DNA of 64,000 nt from Arenimonas malthae CC-JY-1 (GTDB taxonomy: Bacteria; Pseudomonadota; Gammaproteobacteria; Xanthomonadales; Xanthomonadaceae). Of the stretch, positions 41,336-48,450 are shown in pieces (the stretch's first letter is position 1; every line of letters starts with the position of its first letter). Position numbers and translations under genes: made by a program. Below the pieces are notes generated by a model. The model ran no database searches, was not told the origin of the DNA, and saw only the letters and a list, made by a program, of their open reading frames with translations. Location of the stretch: contig NZ_AVCH01000172.1 in assembly GCF_000747075.1 (NCBI RefSeq), forward strand, positions 1 to 64,000, written 5' to 3'.

Positions 41336-41881
41336 ATGTCCCGCGTTCCCCTGCACACCGCCGCCACCGCCCCCGCCGCCAGCCAGCCGCTGCTGGCGCA
41401 GGTCCAGGGCGCGTTCGGCGCCACCCCGAACATGTTCCGCGCCGTGGCCAATTCGCCGGCCGCGCTGCAGCTGATGTGGGCCGGCTTCGGCGCGCTCGGC
41501 GGCGGCTCGCTGCCCGCGAAGCTGGGCGAGCAGGTGGCGGTGGCCATCGCCGACCGCAACCGCTGCGACTACTGCCTGGCCGCGCACACCGCCCTGGGCC
41601 GCAAGGCCGGCGCCAGCGCCACCGAAATGGCCGACGCCCAGGCCGGCCACAGCACGGAGCCGAAAACCGCCGCCGCGCTCGCCTTCGCGCTGAAGGTGGT
41701 GGAACACCGCGCCGCCGTCACCGCCGACGACGTGCAGGCCCTGCGCAACGCCGGCTTCGACGACGAAGGCATCGTGGAGCTGCTGGCCCACGTGGCGCTG
41801 AACCTGTTCACCAACTACGTCAACGTGGCCCTCGGCGTGCCGGTGGATTTCCCGAAGGTGGCGTTGCGGCAGGCGGCGTGA
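41336..41881 (+). CDS. Carboxymuconolactone decarboxylase family (AhpD-like) protein
   Basis: The 181-residue protein is an AhpD-fold peroxidase-type protein. The core motif CDYCLAAHT gives the CxxC pair (Cys77, Cys80) and His84 used for thiol-based reduction of peroxides. The helical pattern and the TPNMFRAVANSPAAL start are typical of the CMD family. A ribosome site (ggaga) precedes ATG 41336; an earlier in-frame start would lack one. It is divergent from the AraC regulator, the usual pairing of a regulator with an oxidative-stress gene. Confidence 0.9.
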   Translation: MSRVPLHTAATAPAASQPLLAQVQGAFGATPNMFRAVANSPAALQLMWAGFGALGGGSLPAKLGEQVAVAIADRNRCDYCLAAHTALGRKAGASATEMADAQAGHSTEPKTAAALAFALKVVEHRAAVTADDVQALRNAGFDDEGIVELLAHVALNLFTNYVNVALGVPVDFPKVALRQAA

Positions 41882-41941
41882 AGGATGACGCCGGCAGGCG
41901 GCGAAGACTGATGCCCGAGCTTTAACCGTCAGACGAGAGTG

Positions 41942-41965
41942 GGGCGGTTCCCATCGGAGCCGCCC
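41942..41965 (+). terminator. Hairpin downstream of the AhpD-like gene
   Basis: gggcggttcc and ggagccgccc form a 10-bp stem with one G-U pair and a 4-base loop (catc), 60 bases after the stop at 41881. No T tract follows, so termination strength is doubtful. Confidence 0.4.
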
Positions 41966-42015
41966 GATGCTCAGTGCCAAAGCCGCCATCCGCAGCCACG
42001 CTCCCGGCGCGGCAC

Positions 42016-42044
42016 TTGCACGCCATACGCCAATGGCGCATAGT
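42016..42044 (+). promoter_or_regulatory. Promoter of the toxin-antitoxin operon
   Basis: TTGCAC (42016-42021) and CATAGT (42039-42044) are separated by exactly 17 bases. The -10 box ends 8 bases before the toxin GTG, so the leader is very short. The spacer contains the palindrome at 42025-42041. Confidence 0.45.
42025..42041. promoter_or_regulatory. Palindromic operator in the toxin-antitoxin promoter
   Basis: ATACGCCAATGGCGCAT is a 17-bp palindrome with a single mismatched pair. It sits almost wholly within the spacer between the -35 and -10 boxes, where binding of the HigA/Xre-type antitoxin would block polymerase. Autorepression is the rule for such operons. Confidence 0.5.
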
Positions 42045-42052
42045 TGATCCCA

Positions 42053-42361
42053 GTGCTGACTGTCATCGAGTCAGCTCCTTTCTCTCGGCTCTGGCCCGAG
42101 TACTGGTCGCCCGAGGAGTACGGCGACTTCATTCTCCACCTGGCGCTGGACCCCGAAGCCGGCGACGTCATTGCCGGTTCGGGCGGCTGCAGGAAGATCC
42201 GGTGGTCCAGGCCGGGTATGGGTAAGCGCGGCGGCGTTAGGGTCATCTACGCACTGAAGCCGAAGGCGGGCACCGTGATGTTGCTGACCCTATATTCCAA
42301 ATCGGCCCGCGACTCGCTCTCCCCTGGTGTGCTCAAGAGATTGTTGGAGATGATGAAGTGA
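42053..42361 (+). CDS. RelE/HigB-family toxin
   Basis: The 102-residue protein has the small RelE/ParE-like fold pattern: LWPEYWSPEEYGDFILHLALDPEAGDVI, then the basic strand GGCRKIRWSRPGMGKRGGVRVIYAL and the end LLTLYSKSARDSLSPGVLKRLL. Toxins of this group are usually ribosome-dependent mRNA endonucleases. GTG 42053 is preferred as start because MLTVIES is the usual beginning; TTG 42044 would add three residues. Its TGA overlaps the antitoxin GTG start, giving the toxin-first order typical of HigBA. Confidence 0.82.
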   Translation: MLTVIESAPFSRLWPEYWSPEEYGDFILHLALDPEAGDVIAGSGGCRKIRWSRPGMGKRGGVRVIYALKPKAGTVMLLTLYSKSARDSLSPGVLKRLLEMMK

Positions 42362-42663
42362 AGGCAAGGAAGAAATCCCTCTCGGTTCGCGATGCCGGTC
42401 GCGACATTGGCGAGGAACTGGTCCAGGCTCTCGAGGAGCTCAAGGCGGGGAAGATTGGCCGCAAGTTCGAGGTGTCGCTGAACGACGTGGTCAAGGCCCG
42501 TCTCGGTACGGGCTTGTCCCAATCGGAGTTTGCGGCGGCGCTGCGCATCTCCCCCCGCACCCTGCAGCAATGGGAGCAGGGGCGACGCATGCCTTCGGGT
42601 GCGGCGGAAACCTTGCTGCGGATCGTCGCCCGGCATCCGGGTGTTCTGCGGGATATCGCCTGA
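42358..42663 (+). CDS. HigA-type antitoxin with helix-turn-helix domain
   Basis: The 101-residue protein has a basic start (MKARKKSLSVRDAG), a helical middle and an Xre-type helix-turn-helix at about residues 50-80: LSQSEFAAALRISPRTLQQWEQGRRMPSG. It should neutralise the RelE/HigB toxin encoded just before and repress the shared promoter by binding the palindrome at 42025. Its GTG start overlaps the toxin stop as GTGA. Composition matches the chromosome better than the nearby low-GC island does. Confidence 0.85.
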   Translation: MKARKKSLSVRDAGRDIGEELVQALEELKAGKIGRKFEVSLNDVVKARLGTGLSQSEFAAALRISPRTLQQWEQGRRMPSGAAETLLRIVARHPGVLRDIA

Positions 42664-42684
42664 CGTAGCCGGGTGGCACCAACG

Positions 42685-43146
42685 CTATCGCCCGCACCGC
42701 GCACCATAGGCAGGCCGGTTGCCGGCTGCCGTCGCGTCGGCTTCCGACATGAAGCGCCCGCGTTTCGTTGTTCCGTAGTACCGAGTTCCTGGGCAGTGGT
42801 AAACGCCCGAACTGGAATTGACCCATACTTCGGTGCTGGCGCTTGGCACCGCGGCTGCTGCCTGGATCGTCGGCGTTGATGCCACGCTCCGGGCTCCAGA
42901 GGAGCAGCGGCGGCCGTACGCAGGGCGATAGTTCGAAGCCATGGCATCGGACTCCGCCAGGTACTTCCCCCGCTGCGTATTGCCGTAGTACTGGGTACCC
43001 GGGCAGTGGTAGACGCCGGAGCTGGTGTTTACCCAAACCTTGGCCTCTTCGGCAGATGCAATTACTGGGCTCCAGAAGCCGAGTAACACAAACGCGGCCA
43101 GTACCAAGCCGGGCCAATTAAGACTAATAGAGCGCCCGGTTCTCAT
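42685..43146 (-). CDS. Secreted protein with two YHCPGT repeats
   Basis: The 153-residue protein has a basic start and a hydrophobic signal segment (about residues 12-31, ending VIASAEE). The mature part is two near-identical modules of about 45 residues: VWVNTSSGVYHCPGTQYYGN and VWVNSSSGVYHCPGTRYYGT, each followed by a basic stretch (RGKY or RGRF), an SE/SD-A helix and an ending RPAYG-RC. The paired Cys and His residues suggest a small disulfide- or metal-stabilised fold. I know this module from uncharacterised secreted proteins but not its function. A ribosome site (aagggg) precedes ATG 43146. Confidence 0.75.
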   Translation of the reverse strand: MRTGRSISLNWPGLVLAAFVLLGFWSPVIASAEEAKVWVNTSSGVYHCPGTQYYGNTQRGKYLAESDAMASNYRPAYGRRCSSGARSVASTPTIQAAAAVPSASTEVWVNSSSGVYHCPGTRYYGTTKRGRFMSEADATAAGNRPAYGARCGR

Positions 43147-43292
43147 GGGTAACCCCTTGCCCCTGCACCGTTGATTACCTGGAGGCACGCATCCCGAACG
43201 AAGCGGCGGCCATATCCAGCCTTTCCGGCGTCAGTTGCCGAACCTCTGGTGCGGGTGCATCCTCCGGCGGATACGCGCCCGGAGACCTCACC

Positions 43293-43664
43293 ATGAACCT
43301 CGGCAACTTCTCCCTCAGCCTCGCGGTGAAGGACATCGCCGCCTCGCGCGCCTTCTACGAAGCGCTGGGGTTCACCGCCTTCCACGACCAGATGCACCAC
43401 GGCTGGCTGATCATGAAGAACGGTGACACCGTGGTCGGGCTGTTCCAGGGCATGTTCGAGAAGAACATGCTGTGCTTCAACCCGGGCTGGGACAACAACG
43501 GCCGGAACGTCGACCCCTTCACCGACGTGCGCGAACTGCAGCGCCAGCTGAAAGCCCGCGGCATCACGCCGGTGACCGAAGTGGACGAAACCACCACCGG
43601 CCCCGGCCACTTCATCGTCGTCGACCCCGACGGCAACCCGGTGCTGGTGGACCAGCACCGCTGA
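43293..43664 (+). CDS. VOC (glyoxalase/bleomycin-resistance fold) family protein
   Basis: The 123-residue cytoplasmic protein has the two-module VOC fold: FSLSLAVKDIAASRAFYEALGF at the start and HFIVVDPDGNPVLVDQH at the end, with the usual Glu/His ligand positions only partly filled. It is close to the small YdhE/PhnB-like group. The function may be ring cleavage, isomerisation or binding of a hydrophobic drug; none can be chosen. A ribosome site (ggaga) precedes ATG 43293. It diverges from the YHCPGT protein gene. Confidence 0.85.
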   Translation: MNLGNFSLSLAVKDIAASRAFYEALGFTAFHDQMHHGWLIMKNGDTVVGLFQGMFEKNMLCFNPGWDNNGRNVDPFTDVRELQRQLKARGITPVTEVDETTTGPGHFIVVDPDGNPVLVDQHR

Positions 43665-43720
43665 GCAACCCGTTTCCAAAAACTGGCACACTCCCCTGCA
43701 CCCCGGTCCGGAGTTCGCCG

Positions 43721-44857
43721 ATGCGCCTCTTGCCCCTGTGCCTGCTGTTGCTGCTATCCGCCTGCGCCTCCACGCCGCCCGCGGAACCCGCGGCCGCCGC
43801 GCCGGCGCCCAAGCCTGAAATTGCGCAGCCCAGCGAGCACACCGGCACCATCGCGGGCGCGCCCTGGCGGCTGGACGTGCCGGCGAACTGGAACGGCGAG
43901 CTCATCGTCTATTTCCACGGTTACGCGCCGCAGGAACAGCCCATCCCCGAAGTGATGCCGCGCAACGGCTACGAAGGCTGGCTGTTCGACGCCGGCTTCG
44001 CCGTGGCGCAGTCCGACTATTCCGCGCGCGGCTGGTCGGTGGCCGAGGCCCTGGCCGACAGCGAGGCCCTGCGCCGGCACGTGGTGGGCCTGCTGGGCCA
44101 GCCCAGGCGCACCTGGGCCATGGGCCATTCCATGGGCGCCCACCTGGTGCTGGGCACGCTGGAAACCCACGGCCAGGCCTACGACGGCGGCCTGGCGCTG
44201 TGCGGCGCCAACGCGCCCGCCGAAGAATTGTTCAACGGCCCGGTGCTGGGCGCGCTGGCCGTGTTCGCCCACCGCTACCCGGGCGTGCTTGCCCCGGGCG
44301 GGCTGTTCGACCCCGGCACGCCGCGCTGGCCCGACGCCGAAAAGATCGAAGCCGCGCTGCAGTCCGACGAACCCTTCGCCGCGCGCTTCGGCCAGGTCTT
44401 CGGCATCCCGCGCGAGGGCATGGCCGGCGGCCTGGTGCTGCGCTTCGCCGTGCTGCACGAGCTGGCCGAACGCGCCGGCGGCGTGCCGGTGGACAACACC
44501 CAGGTTACTTACGGCGGCTTCGCCGACGCCGCCGCGCTCAACGCCGGCGTGCGCCGCTACGAAGGCAACCCGGCCGCGGTGGCCTACGCCAACGCCCGCC
44601 TGCGCCTGACCGGCCAGGCGGCGCGCCCGGTGGTGCTGCGCGCCAACGCCACCGACGAAGTCATCCCGTCGCAAACCTCGTCGCGCTACCTCGACCTGGC
44701 GCGCAACGCCGGCCGCGGCGACCACGTGTTCGAACTGCCGCCGGTGGGCGCCGGCCACTGCCGCTTCCCGCCGGGCGCGGAAGCCGAAGCGCTTTCCGCG
44801 CTGCGTGCGTGGGTGCTTGAAGGCCGCCACCCGGGGCAGGCGAACCCTGCGCGCTGA
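43721..44857 (+). CDS. Lipoprotein alpha/beta hydrolase
   Basis: The 378-residue protein has a lipoprotein signal with lipobox LSAC (Cys15) and a Pro/Ala-rich tether to about residue 38. The hydrolase core follows: LIVYFHGYAP with the oxyanion HG, nucleophile elbow GHSMGA (135-140, Ser137), acid region NATDEVIPS and a His in VGAGHCRF near the end. Enzymes of this type hydrolyse esters or peptides at the cell surface or in the periplasm; the substrate is unknown. It lies 56 bases after the VOC gene on the same strand. Confidence 0.85.
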   Translation: MRLLPLCLLLLLSACASTPPAEPAAAAPAPKPEIAQPSEHTGTIAGAPWRLDVPANWNGELIVYFHGYAPQEQPIPEVMPRNGYEGWLFDAGFAVAQSDYSARGWSVAEALADSEALRRHVVGLLGQPRRTWAMGHSMGAHLVLGTLETHGQAYDGGLALCGANAPAEELFNGPVLGALAVFAHRYPGVLAPGGLFDPGTPRWPDAEKIEAALQSDEPFAARFGQVFGIPREGMAGGLVLRFAVLHELAERAGGVPVDNTQVTYGGFADAAALNAGVRRYEGNPAAVAYANARLRLTGQAARPVVLRANATDEVIPSQTSSRYLDLARNAGRGDHVFELPPVGAGHCRFPPGAEAEALSALRAWVLEGRHPGQANPAR

Positions 44858-44866
44858 GCGGGATCC

Positions 44867-45058
44867 TCAGCAGCGCCCGTACCAGTCGCCATGCGCGATG
44901 TGCGCGTCGGCGGCTTCGCGGGGGATTTCCAGCGTCTTCTTGCCCTTGTGGCAGACGAACACGGTGTCGCCGCCGGCCTTCTGGACCCTGTGCCGGTGGT
45001 GCATCTGTCCGCAGGCGGACACGGCGAGCACCAGCACGAGCGCGGTGAAGAGTTTCAT
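44867..45058 (-). CDS. Small lipoprotein with CHKGKKT motif
   Basis: The 63-residue protein has a lipoprotein signal with lipobox VSAC (Cys16), then a His/Arg-rich link and the pattern VCHKGKKTLEIPREAADAH followed by IAHGDWYGRC. Short secreted proteins with CHKGK...AHxxHGD...C occur in many proteobacteria; the Cys and His residues could bind a metal or form a disulfide. No function is known. It is convergent with the lipoprotein hydrolase gene, with 9 bases between the stops. Confidence 0.75.
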   Translation of the reverse strand: MKLFTALVLVLAVSACGQMHHRHRVQKAGGDTVFVCHKGKKTLEIPREAADAHIAHGDWYGRC

Positions 45059-45224
45059 GGCACCCCTCCTTTCGTTGGTGGAGCCCCTGTTCCAGCAGCT
45101 CCACGCTAGTCCTGGCGGCAGCGCGGCGCAAGCGGCGCACGATTGACCCGCCAAGCACGCGGCCGGCATCCTGAGCCCCGCACGAACCCCGCCGGCCCGG
45201 CGTCGGGTCGCCAGGGGGCATTGC

Positions 45225-46361
45225 ATGGATCGTCGCCATTTCCTCGCCGCGGGCGCCGCGGCCACCGCGTCCACGCTGCTGCCGGCCAACGCCGCGGAAG
45301 CGACGAACGACGGCCTCTTCCAGCAGGTCAACTTTTTCTCCGACGGCCAGGCGCTCACGCCGCGCGAATACGCCGTCCTGCTCGAAAAAGCCGTGCAAGG
45401 CGCCAACTTCGCGCCCGACTACTACTCGCGCGGCGGCGCCATCGAGGCGCTGGAAGCGAAGTTCGCCGAACGCCTGGGCAAGGAAGCCGCCATCTTCCTG
45501 CCCACCGGCACGCTGGCCAACCAGCTGGCCGTGCGCAAACTCGCGGGCGAGCACCGCCGCGTGCTGGTGCAGGCCGAAAGCCACCTTTACAACGACAGCG
45601 GCGACGCCGCGCAGGTTCTCAGCGGCCTCAGCCTGCTGCCGCTGGCCCCGGGCCGCGCTACGTTTACGCTGGACGAAGCCAAGGAATGGGCCGCGCGCTC
45701 CGCCGGCGGCCGCGTGGAAAGCCGTATTGGCGTGCTCAGCATCGAAAGCCCCGTGCGCCGCCGCCAGCACGAATTCGTGCCCTTCGACGAATTGGTCCGC
45801 CTCACCGCCTGGGCGCGCGAACAGGGCATGCGCTGCCACCTCGACGGCGCCCGCCTGTTCAACCTGCCGCAGCACACCGGCCATTCCGTGAAGGAACACG
45901 CGGCGCTGTTCGACACCGTGTACGTGTCGCTGTGGAAACACTTCAACGGCGCCAGCGGCGCCATCCTGGCCGGGGACGCCGCTTTCATCGAAGGCCTGTA
46001 CCACGTGCGCCGGCAGTTCGGCGGCGGGCTGCCCTACGCCTGGCCGCTGGTGGCCTTCGTCGACACCTTCCTCGACGACTACGAAGCGCACTATGCCCGC
46101 GCCTGGCAGGCCGCCGACAAGGTCATCGCCCGCCTGGAAGCGAGCAGCCGCTTCACCGCGCGCAAGCTGGAAAACGGCACCAGCACGTTCCTGCTGCAGG
46201 CCCGCGGCCTCACCTCCGCCGCCCTGGCCGAACGCGCGCAGGAGCACGGCGTGCTGCTGCCGCGCCTGCCCGACGAGGCCACCGACATTCCGCTGCAGGT
46301 GAACACCTCGCTGCTGCGCAAGGCGCCGGACGCCGTGGCACGGGCCTTCCTCGGGCCGTAA
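45225..46361 (+). CDS. Exported PLP enzyme of the threonine aldolase/beta-eliminating lyase family
   Basis: The 378-residue protein has the fold-type I aldolase core: the IFLPTGTLANQLAVR loop (91-105), QAESHLYNDSGDA with the ring-stacking His120, the PLP Asp207 in CHLDGARLFN and the Schiff-base Lys238 in VSLWKHFNGASGAILAG. Unusually, it begins with a Tat-type signal, MDRRHFLAAGAAATAS, with cleavage near ANA at 21-23, so it would be exported already folded with its cofactor. Most members are cytosolic and cleave L-threonine or beta-hydroxy amino acids. A few bases before the ATG read aggggg, a fair ribosome site. Confidence 0.83.
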   Translation: MDRRHFLAAGAAATASTLLPANAAEATNDGLFQQVNFFSDGQALTPREYAVLLEKAVQGANFAPDYYSRGGAIEALEAKFAERLGKEAAIFLPTGTLANQLAVRKLAGEHRRVLVQAESHLYNDSGDAAQVLSGLSLLPLAPGRATFTLDEAKEWAARSAGGRVESRIGVLSIESPVRRRQHEFVPFDELVRLTAWAREQGMRCHLDGARLFNLPQHTGHSVKEHAALFDTVYVSLWKHFNGASGAILAGDAAFIEGLYHVRRQFGGGLPYAWPLVAFVDTFLDDYEAHYARAWQAADKVIARLEASSRFTARKLENGTSTFLLQARGLTSAALAERAQEHGVLLPRLPDEATDIPLQVNTSLLRKAPDAVARAFLGP

Positions 46362-46428
46362 GGCACGCTTTCCCCGACAGCATTACCCCATGCAATCGCG
46401 GTGCCAACCGGCGCCGCGGATGCAGGAA

Positions 46429-46444
46429 TTACACACCGGTGTAA
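46429..46444. promoter_or_regulatory. Inverted repeat upstream of the NtrC-type regulator
   Basis: TTACAC and GTGTAA arms are separated by four bases (accg), 88 bases before the regulator's start. No -24/-12 sigma-54 promoter is visible in the 170-base gap. It may be a regulator site, possibly autoregulatory. Confidence 0.35.
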
Positions 46445-46531
46445 GATCGACCCAGCCCCCCGGAATTGTGATCGTCTGCCGCCTGCGCGCGCCCGCGTTG
46501 GAACAGACTGCATCCTCCGGAGGTCGCTGCC

Positions 46532-47959
46532 ATGACCCATCCATCCGTCCTGCTGATCGTCGACGACGACGTCGGCTTCGTGCGGGCCGCCGCCGAAATC
46601 GCGCGGGCCCTCGGCTTCGACGTGGTGATCGCCGGCAGCCTCGGCCAGGCCCGCCAGCGCCTGCGCGAACACGCCTTCGACGTGGCGCTGGTGGACCTTT
46701 CCCTGCCCGACGGCAGCGGCTTGGAACTGCTGGAACACCTCGACCTCGGCGGCCGCACGCAGGTGATCCTGATCACCGGCCACCCCACGGTGGAATCGGC
46801 GCTCAAGGCCATGCACCTGCCCATCGTAGATTACGTGGTGAAGCCGCTGCAGGTGGCGAAGTTCCGCCAGCTGCTGCAAACCGCCGCCGCCCGCCAGCCC
46901 GCCACCGAAACGCCGCCCAGCGAACCCTGGCACGGCATCGCCGGTCCGTCGCCGGCCATGGACGCCGTGCGCCGGCAAGTGCGCCGCGTGGCGCCCACCG
47001 ACGCCTCGGTGTTCATCGAAGGCGAAAGCGGCGTCGGCAAGGAGCTGGTGGCCGCGGCCATCCACGCCGAAAGCGGGCGTCCGGGCCCGTTCGTGGCCTG
47101 CAACTGCGGCGCGGTGCCGCCCGACCTGCTCACCAGCCAGCTGTTCGGGCACGAGCGGGGCAGCTTCACGGGCGCCAACGCGCGCCACGTGGGGTTGTTC
47201 GAGCAGGCGCAGGGCGGCACGCTGTTCCTGGACGAAATCGGCGAAATGCCGGCGCACCTGCAGGTGCACCTGCTGCGCGCGCTGGAAACCCGGCACATCC
47301 GCCGCGTCGGCGGCAGCGAGGACATCCACCTCGACGTGCGCATCGTTTCCGCCACCAACCGCCCGCACGCCGACGCCATCAGCACCGGTCGCCTGCGCGA
47401 AGACCTGTACTACCGCCTGGCCGAATTCCCCATGTCGGTGCCGCCGCTGCGCGACCGGCCCATGGACATCCTGCCCATCGCCCAGCTCTTCCTCGACCGC
47501 CTCAACCGCCGCTGCGGCACCGCGCGCGTGCTCACCCGCGAGGGCGCCGACCGCCTGCGCCGCTACCGCTGGCCGGGCAACATCCGCGAGCTCAAGAACA
47601 TCATCCAGCGCGCCTACATCCTGGCCGACGGCGACCTGGTGACGCCGGGCCTGCCGGTGGAAGACCCGGGCCCGTCGGCGGAGACCGCCAGTTCCATCAC
47701 CTTCGTCGTGGGCACGCCGCTGCACGAAATCGAGCGGCGCATGCTGTTCAAGACCCTGGCCTATTTCGACAACAACAAGGCCAAGGCCGCGCAGGTGCTG
47801 GGCATCGCCACCAAGACGCTCTACAACCGCCTCAACAGCTACCAGGCCGCGCCGGCCGGCCCGCCGGCGCTCGACGACGGCGACGACCAGGGCAACGACC
47901 CCGCGGCCGAGGCCGCGGGCGTCGGCGACACGGGGGAAAACCATGGAGACCACGCCTGA
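46532..47959 (+). CDS. NtrC-family sigma-54-dependent response regulator
   Basis: The 475-residue protein has a receiver domain (acidic pocket Asp11-13, phospho-acceptor Asp55 in VALVDLSLPDG, Lys104 in VVKPL), an AAA+ domain and a Fis-type helix-turn-helix. In the AAA+ domain Walker A is GESGVGKE (164-171), the sigma-54 contact loop is GSFTGA (210-215; usual form GAFTGA), and Walker B is LFLDEIG (231-237). The DNA-binding helix pair lies near residues 405-435 (NNKAKAAQVLGIATKTLYNRL), followed by an acidic tail. It overlaps the next gene by 17 bases, so they are coupled. Confidence 0.93.
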   Translation: MTHPSVLLIVDDDVGFVRAAAEIARALGFDVVIAGSLGQARQRLREHAFDVALVDLSLPDGSGLELLEHLDLGGRTQVILITGHPTVESALKAMHLPIVDYVVKPLQVAKFRQLLQTAAARQPATETPPSEPWHGIAGPSPAMDAVRRQVRRVAPTDASVFIEGESGVGKELVAAAIHAESGRPGPFVACNCGAVPPDLLTSQLFGHERGSFTGANARHVGLFEQAQGGTLFLDEIGEMPAHLQVHLLRALETRHIRRVGGSEDIHLDVRIVSATNRPHADAISTGRLREDLYYRLAEFPMSVPPLRDRPMDILPIAQLFLDRLNRRCGTARVLTREGADRLRRYRWPGNIRELKNIIQRAYILADGDLVTPGLPVEDPGPSAETASSITFVVGTPLHEIERRMLFKTLAYFDNNKAKAAQVLGIATKTLYNRLNSYQAAPAGPPALDDGDDQGNDPAAEAAGVGDTGENHGDHA

Positions 47960-48440
47960 GCTGGCGCGCCTGTTCCCGGCCACGGTGCGCACCTGGCTGG
48001 CGGCCCGCGGTTGCGACGACGCCCGCTGGGTGCCTGCCACCGGCGCCTTGCCGCCCGAAGACGGCAGGCCCTGCGAAGACTTCCCCATGGACCTGCCCAC
48101 CAGCCCGCTGCGCTGGCTGGTGCTGCGCCTGCACTTCCAGGACGGTGGCGGGCTTGGCGCGGACGAGCGCGCCGCGCTGGCGGCTTACCTGGCCGCGCTG
48201 GCGCCCTTCCTGTCCGCCCGGCCGCCGGCCCAGCGCGATCCCTGGGTGACGCTGTCGCGCGAGACGCTGCTGGTGGTGGAACACCAGGTGCGCAACTTCC
48301 TCAATTCGCTGCTCATGAACGCCGCGGTGCTCAGCCTGCACACGGGCCACCAGGGCCGCGACCCGGTGCTCGAGCAGATCGAGCTCGACGGCCAGCGCTG
48401 CCTCGACGTGGTAAGGCAGCTGCTGCACCCGCCCGGCTGA
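47943..48440 (+). CDS. Histidine-kinase-like protein reduced to a phosphoacceptor helix pair
   Basis: The 165-residue protein has an N-terminal domain of about 100 residues with no recognised fold. It then has a segment like the dimerisation/histidine phosphotransfer helices of sensor kinases: LLVVEHQVRNFLNSLLMNAAVL has an H-box-like His114 in EHQVRN, followed by a second helix (VLEQIELDGQRCLDVVRQLL). No ATP-binding domain follows. It could act as a phosphorelay or dimer partner of the regulator whose gene it overlaps by 17 bases. The H-box reading is my inference and may be wrong. Confidence 0.65.
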   Translation: METTPELARLFPATVRTWLAARGCDDARWVPATGALPPEDGRPCEDFPMDLPTSPLRWLVLRLHFQDGGGLGADERAALAAYLAALAPFLSARPPAQRDPWVTLSRETLLVVEHQVRNFLNSLLMNAAVLSLHTGHQGRDPVLEQIELDGQRCLDVVRQLLHPPG

Positions 48441-48450
48441 GCGCGCGGCA

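Noticed and set aside
47159-47176. Loss of sigma-54 contact because the loop reads GSFTGA and not GAFTGA
   Set aside because: GSFTGA is a known natural variant in working activators, so no loss of function is claimed.
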